This document shows positions 24,210-38,259 of a DNA stretch of 64,000 nucleotides, in pieces. Both the position numbers and the translations under genes were made by a program. Source of the DNA: Dipetalonema caudispina (Eukaryota; Nematoda; Chromadorea; Rhabditida; Onchocercidae); assembly GCA_013365325.1 (NCBI GenBank), contig JABVXV010000207.1, forward strand, positions 49,620 through 113,619, read 5' to 3'. The notes beneath the pieces are model-generated. The model ran no database searches, was not told the origin of the DNA, and was given only the letters and a program-made list of their open reading frames with translations. Position 1 is the first letter of the stretch. Every line of letters begins with the position of its first letter.

Positions 24210-27200
24210 TCAAAAGAGGCGATAGTCGTTACGATATTTGACAATCATTTGGTTCCGCAAATTGCTTGCAATATGCATCCAACCGAGTTGTTCCACAAGC
24301 TAAAAATGAAATGATGGACAAAAAAAGTAATTTTAATAAACTGATTAAAATTTTCCATCTAAGCTTTGCTGCTTTAAACCTTTTTCATTATCACTATATT
24401 CAAAGCCAAATCAATTGCTTCTAATTCTTTCACGATCGAAATTCGATTACTCTACCGCCGGCTTACTTGTCTTACTATGGTAGCTAAATAAGTAAATTAG
24501 ATTTCTTTATTACTGCGATCCTCTCATAACCATTAGCATGTCAATTGAAATATGATTGAAAAGACGATACACGTAAAAGAGATGAGGTAAAATTTTTTCA
24601 GGATGAATGCTTCTTTCACATGCTCTCTTTATATTTCTGAACAAACTTTTTTGTTTATATCCATAAAGGCAGAAGTGGCGCTTAATTCAATAGCTATTAC
24701 TGAAAAAGGAAGAACCTACAGACACTGGTTAGTCATTTTTTATCACCAAAAAATACAATCAATTCAGGAAACGCTTCTCACCCGTACTACCTACAGCATC
24801 TCCATCAATTAAATCATAGATTCAATATTTGATAGCATTAAGTTTTACTTTCCTGTTAAGTCAGGACAAACACTTAAACAGAAAATTTTAATTACATTGA
24901 AATTCTTCTCACAAGCATAAAGATGGAAATCATATTATTACCTCAACAGCTGCCGCTTCCACAATTAAATTATTTGCAAAATTCTTATCTTCACTCGCCT
25001 TTCTCAAGTACTTCAATGCTCGACCATAATGGGCATGGGCAACAGCTTGCTTTGCAGATAATATCAAAACCTGTAAAACAAACCTTTCTATCAAGATTTT
25101 ACACCAGTAACTTATAAAACTTTTTTGAAGAGCTCATTTTCATTTATTTTGAGCGCTCGTATACACATAGAGCATGAAGTTTTTGCGTTATAGTATCAGG
25201 AAGACTTTTTTCATATCGCTTGTAACAGATCTCTTATAGAAAGCGTACGTAATATAAAACAAAGCCGAAATGAAATACTATACATCAGTTAAACATATCT
25301 TACCATTTTGAAACAAAATTTTAATACCTAGGACGATTATATCCACTACAGAAAATTGACTAGGAAGATCTTAGCAATAGCAATCCTTTTTTTATTAAAT
25401 CCTATATGCTGACATAATGCTGAAAACAGAAAGTCACAAAAAAATATCGAAATACCAAAAAACTTCTCTAGTGGTGCAACTACATCACGGATATCGTCAA
25501 ACATTATCTTCGAAAAGGAAACTTCAGATAACAGTCGTTTAATCAGATATTTGAATCAACCTACTGGTTACGTTATATATAAAACTCCAACAAAATGAGT
25601 AAAAACCTTTGGATCAGTCGCTTCCAACCATTTTAAAACTTCGTAGTACGCTGTATCGATTTCTTTCAGTGTAACTTTTACCTGGAAAAGCGGTTATAGT
25701 TTGAATTTAGAGATTGTATGTTATATTGAAGAAAAAAGATGTAAACCGAGGGAACACGGAATAATTCAAGATTCAATGATGTAGTGTACATTCCAGGGTA
25801 TCACAGAGTTTCTTTATTCAGCATCAGGAGAGATTTTCAGTACAGAAGCCAACAGTAAAAGAAAATGGAACTTATATAAACAACGTACACAAAATATATA
25901 ACTATGCCTAGAGATTTAAGGGACACATATACTGCTACAAAAAGTTCTCTTTTTTTCCGTTCAAAACAAAGAAAAAGAAAACAGCGAGCTTAGCAAAATC
26001 TTTCTTATGAGCTGGATGATAAAAAAAAGTATCAATAATAAAAGGCAACTTACAGTTCTTCTAGGCTGATCCGATTCTGCGGTCTCAATAGCTGTTGGTA
26101 ACGTATCAGTTACCTGATCCGATTCTAATGTTGCTAGCAAATCGCCTGCTCCACCAACATCCTCTGTATCTTTTTTCTTCGTATCTTCTATCAACTAAAA
26201 TCTTTTTTGTCATGAAAATTTCCGAAATAACAGTCGAAAACTAATTTACGAGCGTTTGTCAGAACACTTCATAATACATCGCACTGAGTGCCTGATATTT
26301 CATTAAATTCAACACCAAATTCAATTCAGCGTATAATATTCAACATTACATCTACCAAAAATCGTATGGTCAGACGCTCATAAAGCACATCTAATGGCTG
26401 CAGTTTGCAAATTAATCAAAAAACGTCGAAACATTGCGAAAGTCATTTAGAGAAGTTTCAAATCAGCCATGAAGTTATCACTACGTGTTAGACGTCTATA
26501 AGACAGTTGGAACTATTCATAGCACAAAAAGATGGTAAAAAAAATCGTTTAACTTCTTTAAAATAACACATATCATTGAAGGGAATAAAAAACTCTTGGT
26601 GATTTGGAAAGTGAAACTAAGTTCTAAATCCTGTAGAGATCTTGAAATAACGATTACATCGAGATTATCTACAAATTATTTAATTACTTAAGAATATGGT
26701 ATAACATTGGGTACATAATCCAACTAATAACGAAATCCCACCTATTTTCTAAACTCCGACTTTTTTTATTTGAAATCATTTGTAAGATACCTGAAAATCG
26801 CTGATTGATGATCTTTTAGTAAGCTCTCCACTTGCTGGTGAAGTTTTCTCAGTCTTTGTGGTGACATCGACATTCAAACCATGTCGAAATGCCTTTGGTA
26901 TTTCCTGGGTACTAATTGCCAAATGTTCATCAACTAGTGCATCTGCCTTGATGACTAAGGCATCGATAATGGCATTTTTACGACTTTCCATATCCCTGAA
27001 ACAGGATTTAAAAAAACTTTACGAAACAAAAACCTACTACATTCACTAAGTTAAAAGGGAATAAGTTAAATCCACAAACAGATATAATAATAAATAAGGA
27101 TTTAGAAAAAGCATAAAATTTGAGCACAGTGAATTCTAGAAGCTTTGCCTACACATAAATGATTTAAACGGAATAAACTGACGCCCTGATGACGGTATCA

Positions 27201-30200
27201 CTTTCACTGTTTTCATGTTTAGAGCCCAAGTATTTCAATACTTCATCCGGTTTGGCTGCATCCAGAATTGCATCTACCAGTTCCAGAATTCGACTATGGT
27301 TTTCTGGATTGTACTGCAATCAATTAAAACGTTAAGCCTTCTAAACGAACAGATTGAATCTTATAGACCACTCCATTATTAACAGAAGACGAAGAATATC
27401 GCTATTTATGATGACTACACCTGTCATCACAGCTAGTGAGAGATTGCTTTTAAAAGAATAAAACTGTGGAATTTATGAATGAATAAAAAAAATCATTTGT
27501 ACAAAAAATAAGATAATACCTTATTGTCGGACAGACGTTTTAGTTGCGCCTGCATGATTCGCAAATTTTTTGGGTTTTCAGCAATCAAATGACCATATAA
27601 ATCATTTGCATCCACAACATCTTGTAATTTCCCTAACCACTGTACATAGAAATCACGTAATGCTTCTGTAACAATTAAAATATTCAACATAAACTAAATA
27701 ATTAATTACATCTTAACAAGTATTACTTCGTTTACGTAATCTCATTCTATTATACTAGCCTAACCTGATCATACTCGCATGAAACTAGACCTCATCAGTC
27801 TGCTACATCCCACAATACACATGACAGACAGACCTATTTCGCTTGAATGCTACCAACACAGTTAACTACTCGTTTGTCAAAACCAGTTAGAAATTAAGTA
27901 TTATTATTTCCGAGTAGATAAATGCATCCTTGTATTTGAAAAAATTATGGTAATACCATTCATAGCTTGCATAGAATCAGGTGCAAAATCTTCCTTCTTT
28001 TTTACTAATGCAACCGATGAAACAGTTTTGGTCTGCTTGCGACTCCATTCCGAAAATGTATACATTACTCGATACTGCACATGACTTCGAGCTAATTCCG
28101 CATCAGACAAACAAAGTGCTCCAGTTAAATAGCAACCGGGCCAACCAAATTTCGGAAGTCTGAAGCAAGTTTGTTTTTCTGTTAACTTCAAGAAAACACG
28201 GTCGACTACATAATAAGAAAAAAGACCAAAATAACATACTTATCTTCCGGAATCATACCAATGTATACCACGCCAATTTCGCCCGGTTTCATTTTCTTCG
28301 TGCCGAATTTTTTCCCTTCCCCTTTTACAGCACCTGAAACTAGATATAACTGATATTTAGCAAATTGTTTTACATAAATATTAGGATGGGTAACCTCAGT
28401 CTTTAAAACAATGTCGCATTTTCAGTTTATTTAATCGATCAAATCGAGGAGTTTGGGAACATAAAGGTTTTTATACTACCGCATATAAAACAAATAGTAC
28501 TTATCTCCCTTATTTATAAATTTCGTTTAAAATAAAAGCATGATGAGAACATGCTGAACGAGCTAGCTATATAGAAATAGCATTTTATATTCCCAAACCG
28601 ACACATGTCACAGCGGCTCATTTCATCAAATTTCACCTGAACTTCAAAATTTTAGGAAGAAATTTGAATTGTGACATTAAATATATCAAAAAAAGAACCC
28701 ACTTTCATAATCCGAAAAACAATCCAAACTAATCGCTGATGCAAGCTTCAGCCTTAAAATTAAGACTGTTTCACGGTATTTCTCTAATAGCGATGCATCT
28801 TCATGCCTAATCTGTACACGAACACGATACTCGCCTTTCTCTAATTTCAGGGTATACTGAAATTATAGAACTTATAAATCTTCGTAGAAGTCAGCACACT
28901 GATAATATTCATATATCTGAATAATTATTTTCAACTGATTATTCAGTCACTCCGAATGGAAATTAAAATTGAGAAAACAATCATATGCACCAACAAATGA
29001 TGCTTAAATTCTAAATATCTTACATTAAAGTAGGAACATTCTTGTTATATAATTGATAGATCGAAATGATTATTGTTACATAATAACAAAGTATAGCAAC
29101 TCCAAGCCTTACGTATAAATTTCACTTTACCCAGCATTTGCTCATTTACTTCGCGTATGGCCAACTTTTTCTTTGGCCATTAAGCGAACGTTTTTTCTTT
29201 GAGATATCTAATGGTTATTAGAAAAAAACCAGTCACCAATAGATTTATAAAGAAAAATCCACATTAATAGATTTATAAAGTGTTTGGTTGACCGGATTTA
29301 AATCCACTTCGACAAATCTCATTATTTCTTAATTAAAATCATGAATTTTTAAACGAAAAAGAAAAAAAAAAGGAAACCCGATCTGGATATGGAGCACTGC
29401 TTCCAATATATTGCTTTGTGGTAGAAAAAATCATAATATGTACATCATCAAATGCACTTTCATAGAGGTAGTCAGTTATACCAGGTAATTCAACATATGC
29501 ATCGGTTGCTTTTTGCACTAGAAAAAAGTATCTTGTTATTCTTATTTGATTTCAATCCAATCATTTCTGCAATTAGTCACAAAATCTACTGGTTTTATTT
29601 TATCTTCTTGATTCCATCTGAGGTAGTTAAGTTAGACTGATAAGATGAACTGAATTACTAAAGCCAACCAATAGATAAAAGATGAGAAAGTATTCTATCT
29701 TTCTCTTGGGAAAAACATATTTGTGTATAGTGCGAGCTAAAGCAAGTGAGATGATACATGGGATAGTTTGATCAAAGAAGGAATGACAGAGGAGCTAGAT
29801 GCATCAGCTTTTCATAAGTAGTTTCACGCATTCTAATCTGAAGAATCCACTCAGAAACCATAGAATCCTGATGAAACTATTCTTGGAAACTTTCAGATCT
29901 GGCTTACATTCAAAGCAATCCTGAATTTCTTTTGAGAGGATATGAATAAATATATTTTGAATGCGAAGAAGAAACTAACAAGAGAAGTTATAAGTGAGAA
30001 GCAAACGAAAAGTTTGCAGGCCAGTGAAGAAGAGATCACGTGGTCCAAGAGGTTGCACTTTTGCTTCCGTTGGCCGAAACGGTTGACAAATGTAACGGAA
30101 TGTTACTGCAGGTCGCACATCTTCAAACCTCATCATCGAATTACGTATAGTAAAATGGAATGGTGTTTCAGTTGAAAACTGGAATTGAACGAAATCTTCA

Positions 30201-33200
30201 TTAAACTGTAATACAATTTAAAGGATTACTGGAAAACGCATAGAATGAAATACTGAGCTTCAGTGAATTCAGTCATATTCAGGACTTCTGGGTCATTTTA
30301 CAAAATAAAGTTAACTGTCACTGGTCTCGTGAACCTATGTTAAAACGCCTGCCCATTATATGGTTCATCATGCAGATGTAACTACTGGTAGACACAATAC
30401 TCTTCTGATGTTACAAATGATCAGATGATCACAGTGAAGCTCATAGTGATTTGATCTTGAAAGGTATACCATGTTTAATAGAGTAGGTGAAGGAATGACA
30501 CCACGAAATACTAATTCAGCTTCCACTATCGCTTCACCCAGATTAGACCACCATTTGGTTATACATAATTCCATGGTACGTCCGCCTCGCAGCGCGACAG
30601 CAAATTGTTCTTCTTGATTTTGCTCTAGTGATACTGTCTAAACAGATTCAAAACCTGATTTCCGCTTCATTATTTAATTCATTACTAAGAAGAAATTACA
30701 ACAATACCGCAGAACCTCCAAAAATCGTAACGGTTAAGTGCTCCATTAAAGTTCAAATAAAAAGCAAATATGTTATTCCTTTTAATTTCTATCATACTAA
30801 TAAAATATCTTAATTCATGTATAAATCTGAAACACTAACTGAAACTTAACTTCGTATTAGCATAAAATAAAGTGTGCAAAATAGTTATTTTAACAAAGCT
30901 CAAAAGACTTTAAATTAGAAACTTCTCACTTTATGAAATTCAGTTGAACGGTATGCTGTATCTGGTAAAAGTTGAACAATATGGGCAACATATTTTGTTT
31001 GTAGCTGAGTTCCACAGGATGTCAATTTCAAACCTGAAAAAGCCTCGGAAAGATTAAACTTACCTTGAAGATAAAATACTGCATAAAAAACATATATAAG
31101 GGAAAACAGTATTTGTAAAAATGGGAATACACGGAAGAGAATAAGAAATGTAATATGCTGTATGCAAAATAAAATTAAAAAATAAGGGCTGAAATTACTT
31201 ACAAGCCCAATCAGCATCCTCGGGCACATGAATAAAAAGCCGTTCTGGACAAGCAGGCTTGCATTGCAATTTTCGTTTTATTGTATATCGCGAATTATCA
31301 TCCAAGCTTAGCGGAACAATCACAGTTATTGGTATACGGAATAACGGACCGAGTGAAATGTTTTCCGAATCATAAGCACATATCTACAAATTTAAGGTAC
31401 GATTATGAAAAGATACAGAACTGAAATGATTATACACGATGGATTTATTGGAAATAAAACACCACTTCGTACATCGTTGAATAAAAAAGCAACTGTTAAT
31501 ATAACTGTATTATTCATGTTATTCAGAAACGAGCCATTATTAGACGGTGGTATACTCTGTCTTCTTGAGATATTGCTCGTTTGCTGGTCAAATAGAAGTG
31601 TCGAAGATGAGACTACACTAAATTAAATAATTATTAACTTACTTCAGTAAAATGAACGACACCAGCTTCAAGACCGATCGGATCCAGTGATATGGTAAAT
31701 TCTCGTTCCTGATGCATTAATGTGAATTGTTTTGGATACTTGACATAAGACGCAACACATGTTAACACTAAATGCTTCTCGAATGCTATTTTTGCATCAT
31801 TATCTGAAAAAGAGGTTTTACAGAAATAGAAAAATTTGATGCAGGAATAGTATTTATAATAACATGAAAATTCTTTTGCTTAGAATACGACAAAAATTAT
31901 CTATTCGACTAAAATATGAAAAAGTCTCACTACGTGACCCAATAATGGAGCGCAATAGATGAAGTATGCACCAGTATAATTCAAAGATGTCTTGATACGA
32001 AATAAAAGATAAAACATTCAATACTCTAATTTGTATGGAAGCAAGATAACTAAATACTGTGGTAGCAGTCGTAATTAAACAAAAACGTTAAGTTATGAAA
32101 AGGACTAATAACAACCGTACTTTCGTTTCATTTGACTAAAATAAACTGTAAATCAAAGCAGTAATGGTAGAGTATTAAAAATTACGCAGGTAAAAAATCC
32201 TGCTTTAAACACATAAATAATAAACAAATAAAATAATGGACCTGATTCGGGCTTGAATTTTGGCTGCACCGCGATAACATATGTATTAATACAACATGTT
32301 TGATATCGTTCACGCAAATAAATTCCACGTGCATTTACATCGTTGATTTTAATTTTGAAATGCGTAAATAGAGGTGAAATTGATGAATGATGTTGCTGAA
32401 TGAAATTGTACGCTTCATCTACCTGTGAAAATAAGTTAAAATGCAATCTTAGAAGAGACCAATTTATGAATCTTGAAATAGGTACTACCTCTTCATATAC
32501 AAAAATATTATCCAATACCAAGTACTGCAGATTTCTGAATCATACCACAGGAGTCGCTTACATATGACAAAATTAAATCTAAACCGCTTACAGAGCAAGT
32601 TTTCAGAAAAGTGAAAGCAACCTGCAACAATCCACTGCCAACAGCGAAACGATTTTGATCTTTTGGTAATCGAGCAGTATTTTCCAGAGCTAATCGAATT
32701 AGATATGGACTCCATGAAATGTTTTGTGCCATCAAAGCGCTAAGCAAACATGCTAAAAAGCATGAACATTCAAATATTTCATTAAAAAAATAAACGTAAA
32801 GATGTGAAATCCTAGCAGCGGAGGAAAACCGAAAAAAGAAAAAACAAAGCATTAATGAACAAAACCCTTAACCCACTTTTACTAACTCTAATTACTAAGA
32901 TCACCACAGATCTTTTCACACGGATAATCACGTGCACCTCATAACGGAGAACATAATGTGTTAATACAACATATACTTCGTTAAAAACTGTTAATAGCCA
33001 AATTGCAATGAACTTAAAACTTAATACCCACCGACAGTTCCCGTAACATTCGGTGAACTCATTGAGGTACCGTTCATTAGCTGACCCGCCTTTAACGTAA
33101 ATTTAGGCACACTTGTAATAGCAGCACCTGGACCACAAATCGACACACCTAATGCTCCATCAGTCCTGAAGATATTTTAGGATATATTTTTCTGTTTATC

Positions 33201-34494
33201 TGCAACTATTCAACGGATCTCCATTTATGAACATTTTCTCACTTATACCGGCAAAAGTCTTGTCATTATCTCTTATTTTAATCACGTTTATAGTTTTCCC
33301 TATCTTTATTTTTAATGTTCCCCAGTTCTCCTAATTTCAAATATTTTATTTTTAATTCACCTCATTTTTCTCTTTAACTTTTGTTTCTTCCCTTGCTTAC
33401 AGAATATTTAAGCGTATCTAAATTCCCAAACAAATATTGAATGTTTGCCTGATTTAACATCCGAAAAACCTGAATATTGTTAAGTTTTATTTTGAAAAAA
33501 CAATATTATCTTACGTTGGGCCTCTGGATGACCATGGATACAGCGTTGGAGGTATCTTATCACGCATACTATACATTGCTTCCATCATTGTTGGTGAAAG
33601 ATATGCACCAACTCCTGCAGAAATAATAAAAATTCAAGGATAAATTTAATAAACTATTCAAACCCCATAAATCTGTACGGTTTATTAAATTCAAGAAACA
33701 AAAACAAACCAATAACTGATGTAGTAGTTGTGCCCGGACATCCGCCGGTTGATAAAGCTGGACCACAGTTCCCCGCTGATGAAAAAAATAATATTCCATG
33801 TCGCCTTACTACCCTATCTAGAGCTTCGATAATACGACTAAAAATAACCATTAAGTAAAATGCATATCGTGCATGCATATGTGTATATCAGTAACAAAAG
33901 CTAATTCCCAGAAAGGTAAATTAACAACAAAAAACAAAATGAATACAACAAGTTACTTACCCCGAATTAGGAAAATTTGTCGCCTCACCATATGAGTAGT
34001 TGATGAGATGCACACCCAAATCAGTACAACGGCTTAGCTGAAATTTTTCGAAAAATTCAACCTTTAACTTACCATTTGGAAATGCGGTTTTCGAGCAAAA
34101 AGTAATAACTTACAGCCCGCGTAAGTGCAGTACCCGTTTCCATACTTTTTAGACGGTGATCACCGATGCACAGAGAAACAATCTGAGCTCCAGGAGCTAG
34201 TCCAGATTTTTCAGGTTCCTGAAAGACATAACTTTTCGTTTGAAAGAATATACTTGGAAAACTTTCTCTACAGGAAGTATTTTCATAAAATAAAAACCCA
34301 TCATTAAGAATGTTAATTACGAAACTAACGTTAGGAAAGTAAGCAGCGGCGATATTTGCAACATGAGATCCATGGGTACCGGAAGGGACACATATTTCCA
34401 ACAAATTACCATTATCATGTATGGTGATACAGAATGTCAGCATATCTGTATAAAATTTTTAAATCGTGTGAAGTCGATATAAATAAATAAATAA

Positions 34495-34555
<61 letters not shown>

Positions 34556-37500
34556 TAGAGCATCCCGCTATTGGATTTGACATGTTCCTTTTTGTGCAAT
34601 ATTTTACTCTTTTGCTGTATTAGTGGTTATTTCTGTATTTTTGATTCTGAACATGTCTGTTTATGTCAAATATCTACTACTTGGTATCATAAGTATTGAA
34701 AAAGATGCATTTCCTAGTAAACCAGATATACAGCAGTACTTTGGACCCGAGGAAATAATACCTTTCTCAAATGAATGAAAATAAATTACCACTGTCGGAG
34801 AGCTTGTAGTATTTACCGCTTTCACGGTAGCTGCTAAGCAGAGGAGCTAAGTTTAAACGTCCACGATATGAAGTATCTATACAGGCTCTACAAAATATTA
34901 GACATAATTAACAAGTAAAGACTACACCTAAATTGCTGAAGTTGCAACCATTTCCTAATATTATATTCTTGTCGCGACTGATTTATAGCAATGTAGTTAA
35001 TACTTTTTCCCTGACTAATTTACAGCAATGTAACTAATACCTTTTCCGTGAAAAACATCGTCTAATTTCGTTTTAGCATATGGATGGCTGAGTTATTACA
35101 AAGAATGATATTTTTGTTAATGATACCTGAATTTCGTGCCATCATGAAAAACAACACAATCAGCAATTGGTCCTGAATCATCCATTTTTTCCAAACTTTT
35201 TAATATTTCTACCTGACTTGAAAGTTCTTCTCGATCTTCTTTATCACTCTGAAATAAACCGTACTGTGATAATGACTAAATGTAATCGAGGATCTCAATC
35301 TTCCAATAACATGCCTTCAATTTTACTTTGATCCACAATTCAGTTCAAGTTGTTGCTTAATTTAGTCTCTCCAGGGAGGCTCCCAAATCTCTCCACAGCC
35401 GTCTGTCCTGTTCTACTATCCCATACTGTTTCATTTTTTACCATCGTCTAACGAAGTGACCATATGGTTGTTGGTCACCCCCTTAGAAACTTCTGTTCCG
35501 TACTGAACTATTTTCCAGTTCCCATTTCAATTTCTGAAGTAATTTTTTGTTAGCAATTTGTTCCTACTTACCACATTTAATTATTTTGGAAAATAAAATT
35601 TGGAATCTTCAAATTAACTCCAGAAAAATGAAATGTTGCTTCAGCAAATTCCAAAAAAACTTTCATTAATCTTAAAGGAAATTTGAAAATTCAAAAAAAA
35701 GGTCCTCCTAACTTTAAATATTATTTTGCATTGATCTCAAAACCTACTATTTTATCCGATGTTCCACCGACTGCTTCTTCGTGTGCAACGAGCTGACGCA
35801 TTGCATCAGCCATTGCTAATTTCTGCCCGCTGTCAAAAAGGCTCTCCTTCCTTTCCTTCTGCAGATAAATAACAAGCATGAGCAAAAAAAGCAAAAAAAA
35901 TGTTAACTATGTTTTGTTTTATATTAATTCAGTGAAAATAAATTATTCCCAAAGTGAGATATTACCCAAAAGGTCGAGGCGGATTTAAGGAAAGCGAATG
36001 CAGCTATTAAGCTAAACTTGTCCCTATTTATAATTCAACAAACTGTAATATAAGTCCCTGGCATTGTAGATTTTTTTGTCGAACTAAGTAAAAAAGCAGA
36101 TTAATTGATGAATGAAAAGAAGTTGAAAAACCACTGGACAAATTTAATGCATTTTAAATCTTTGTAAACTAAAACCTGTCAAAAATAATATTTTACCTTT
36201 ATTCTTTCCAACAAATTTTTACTGTACAGTTCAAAAATTGGTTTTATTCCTAGATGATATTTACCACTTGGATTAACCCAAGTTTCTGGAATCTGAAATC
36301 TGACTAAAATTATAATGATTTCGAAACTAATAAAAAAAGTTCATCAAAATCCTTGAACTGAAACACCACTTTTTAACTCCGATTCATCTGTCGCAATTGC
36401 AGTTCTCACTTACTATTACACTTAGAAGCTGTAACCTTTAGCTTTCTTCCTGTAAGTCCGATGATATAACCATCAGTTGCTGTACGCACTGTTGATGTAT
36501 CCACATCGCCAGCTCCTGTACAATCTATCACATCTATCACCTTTTGCAGTCCATGGCTCGTTACCTAATTACATTCAGCATCAAGTTTTTTCAATTATAA
36601 TTTCATGGTCAATGATAAAAGTAGTAAAAATCGAGTAATTTTATGGTAAAACCAACTGATTTTAGATTAAGACTGAAAAATCAAATAATTTAGTTCTATA
36701 ACGAAAATATCCCACCTAATTTAGACAAAAAATTGGAGAACTTAGAAAATACTACCTGCAATCCAGGAAGTGATGGATCAATGCCTGTATCCAATATACC
36801 AATAATAATATTCCTACCATCGTATTCTGGATACTTCGTTACGAATTGTTCCTTAATTTTTTCAATTTGTTAATTTTCATTATTTTTATCATATTCCTTT
36901 AATTATTAATTCCCTTTTAAAATTGTTGCATATTTCAACTAATATCATGCCAAAGAATCATAAATCACTGACGTAGACTGGCATCGTTTTGATTCATACA
37001 TTTCAGAATGAATATCCTAATAACTTTTAATTAGTGAACGGGCAGATATATTTACGTAGATACATTCCTAATCGCTATATAATCTTTTTAGATCAGAAGT
37101 TTGAATCTACCAATTACTTACTTGTCACTTCGTATATGACGATGACGTGCAATAAATGTAGGGGAGGAAAATAAAGGAGAAGATAAAAAACTTAATATGT
37201 TCGAGATATTAATTTACATAATTGAAATTCATTTAAACAGTCTTAGAAATAGGATTGACTTCTCTCCATTTTGAAAGATATTCTAGCAATAGAATCATTT
37301 CTAACAGATAGGAAGGAAAACTCTCGATCAGAGACACAGTTTTAAATGGATGAATTAACATTCTACGACAATATAGGCTTCATTTCGGAAAGTAACATAC
37401 AGGCATGTAAATGACCAGTGATCTGATTGGAATCAAACCTCCCGTTATCACTTCATCTTTCAACATTAATTATCATCAAAACTCAAGGATAAATATAACG

Positions 37501-37656
37501 TAAGAGTGATGCGACAATATTTCAAACAGGCTGTAATCAAAGAGTAATTTTTTCAAGGTTATTAAATATTAACTTAAAATTAACCTGTTGTGTTTCAACT
37601 TTCGGCATTAGATGGGCTAACGTATAATTGGTTTTGTCAACAGAAGCATCATCCAT
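24210..37656 (-). CDS. TPP2: Tripeptidyl-peptidase II (giant subtilisin-like serine peptidase)
   Basis: About 31 exons cover the whole family architecture. The start exon is 37585-37656 and its ATG follows a TTGCAG acceptor. Exon 2 (36756-36851) holds the catalytic aspartate in [14 protein letters not shown], at residue 45. The catalytic histidine is in [19 protein letters not shown] (about 34330-34443), the oxyanion-loop Asn in [17 protein letters not shown] (about 33720-33790), and the nucleophile Ser in [12 protein letters not shown] (about 33040-33075). Downstream exons match the TPP2-specific C-terminal region: [44 protein letters not shown] (28090-28158), LGWMHIASN and the terminal DYRLF. 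The last exon is 24210-24299. TPP2 forms giant cytosolic spindles that release tripeptides from proteasome products. The gene is divergent from the GNAT gene and convergent with CYP-1. Internal exon edges were only checked for the first, second, 29.4-30.2 kb and last exons. Confidence 0.93.
34481..34553. repeat. (AAAT)n plus (AT)n microsatellite in a TPP2 intron
   Basis: Five AAAT-type units are followed by about 27 uninterrupted AT dinucleotides, in the intron directly upstream of the exon carrying the catalytic histidine of TPP2. Confidence 0.97.
35320..35540. other. Base-composition anomaly in a TPP2 intron
   Basis: This part of the intron between the exons at about 35.25 and 35.74 kb is richer in C and G than other introns here, with runs such as CTCCAGGGAGGCTCCC and GGTCACCCCC. 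No TPP2 coding frame is missing at this point. It may be a remnant of a dispersed repeat or an unannotated small element. Confidence 0.3.
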
Positions 37657-38047
37657 GGTTTCTGCAATTTTGGCTTCGAATTAATTAGAAGCATTATCGA
37701 AAAAAAAGATTACGAGATCGGATAAGAGTGTGATATGAAATGAGAGTTTTGGTAAGGATAATATTTTAAATGACAACTTTGATAAATGTAATAATTTAAG
37801 TGAAAGATTTAATAACAACGATAATTTGAGTAGAAGTAAATTGAATGAAAATTCTAACAGGAGTGATAATAAAAGAATACTTTCGGGAAATTCAAATCAT
37901 CTCGTGAAATTTACACGGATTTTAAGAATAAAATATTTTTAAATTTTGGAATAGCGTATCAAAATTTCCAACTTATCTGCTCTTTGTAAAGCTACAGGAA
38001 ATCCCGGGGGACGGAAATAATAAACCTCGCCTCACATCACTTCCTCA

Positions 38048-38061
38048 TACGTCATACGTCA
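38048..38061. promoter_or_regulatory. Tandem TACGTCA motif (CRE/ATF-like) upstream of TPP2
   Basis: Two head-to-tail exact copies of TACGTCA lie about 390 bases upstream of the TPP2 start codon. ACGTCA is the half-site core bound by CREB/ATF and XBP1-type bZIP factors. Function is inferred from the motif and position only. Confidence 0.3.
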
Positions 38062-38135
38062 GATATCATTCGATAAGAAGTGACTGCAGCATATCTTTGA
38101 AATATCAAATGAAAAAGTTATCTCCAAAAAATAGC

Positions 38136-38165
38136 ATGAAACTAGTGGAGAGTAGAGACAATGAT
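38136..38165 (+). repeat. Diverged 30-base direct repeat, copy 1
   Basis: Matches 38230-38259 at 24 of 30 positions with shared ends ATGAA and AATGAT and a shared GAGAGTAGA core. The copies are spaced 94 bases apart. Confidence 0.6.
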
Positions 38166-38229
38166 ACCAGACTAGGGAAGTGTATTGGACAATGCTACAT
38201 GCAGTTTCCATGAATTTCAGGGAAATAGT

Positions 38230-38259
38230 ATGAAGTTAGAAGAGAGTAGAAAGAATGAT
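38230..38259 (+). repeat. Diverged 30-base direct repeat, copy 2
   Basis: Second copy of the repeat at 38136-38165. Both are preceded by AAATAG followed by a single base. Confidence 0.6.

Noticed and set aside
34444..34790. AT-microsatellite intron as a possible replication or breakpoint element
   Set aside because: Simple repeats of this size are common in AT-rich nematode introns, and nothing else supports a function.
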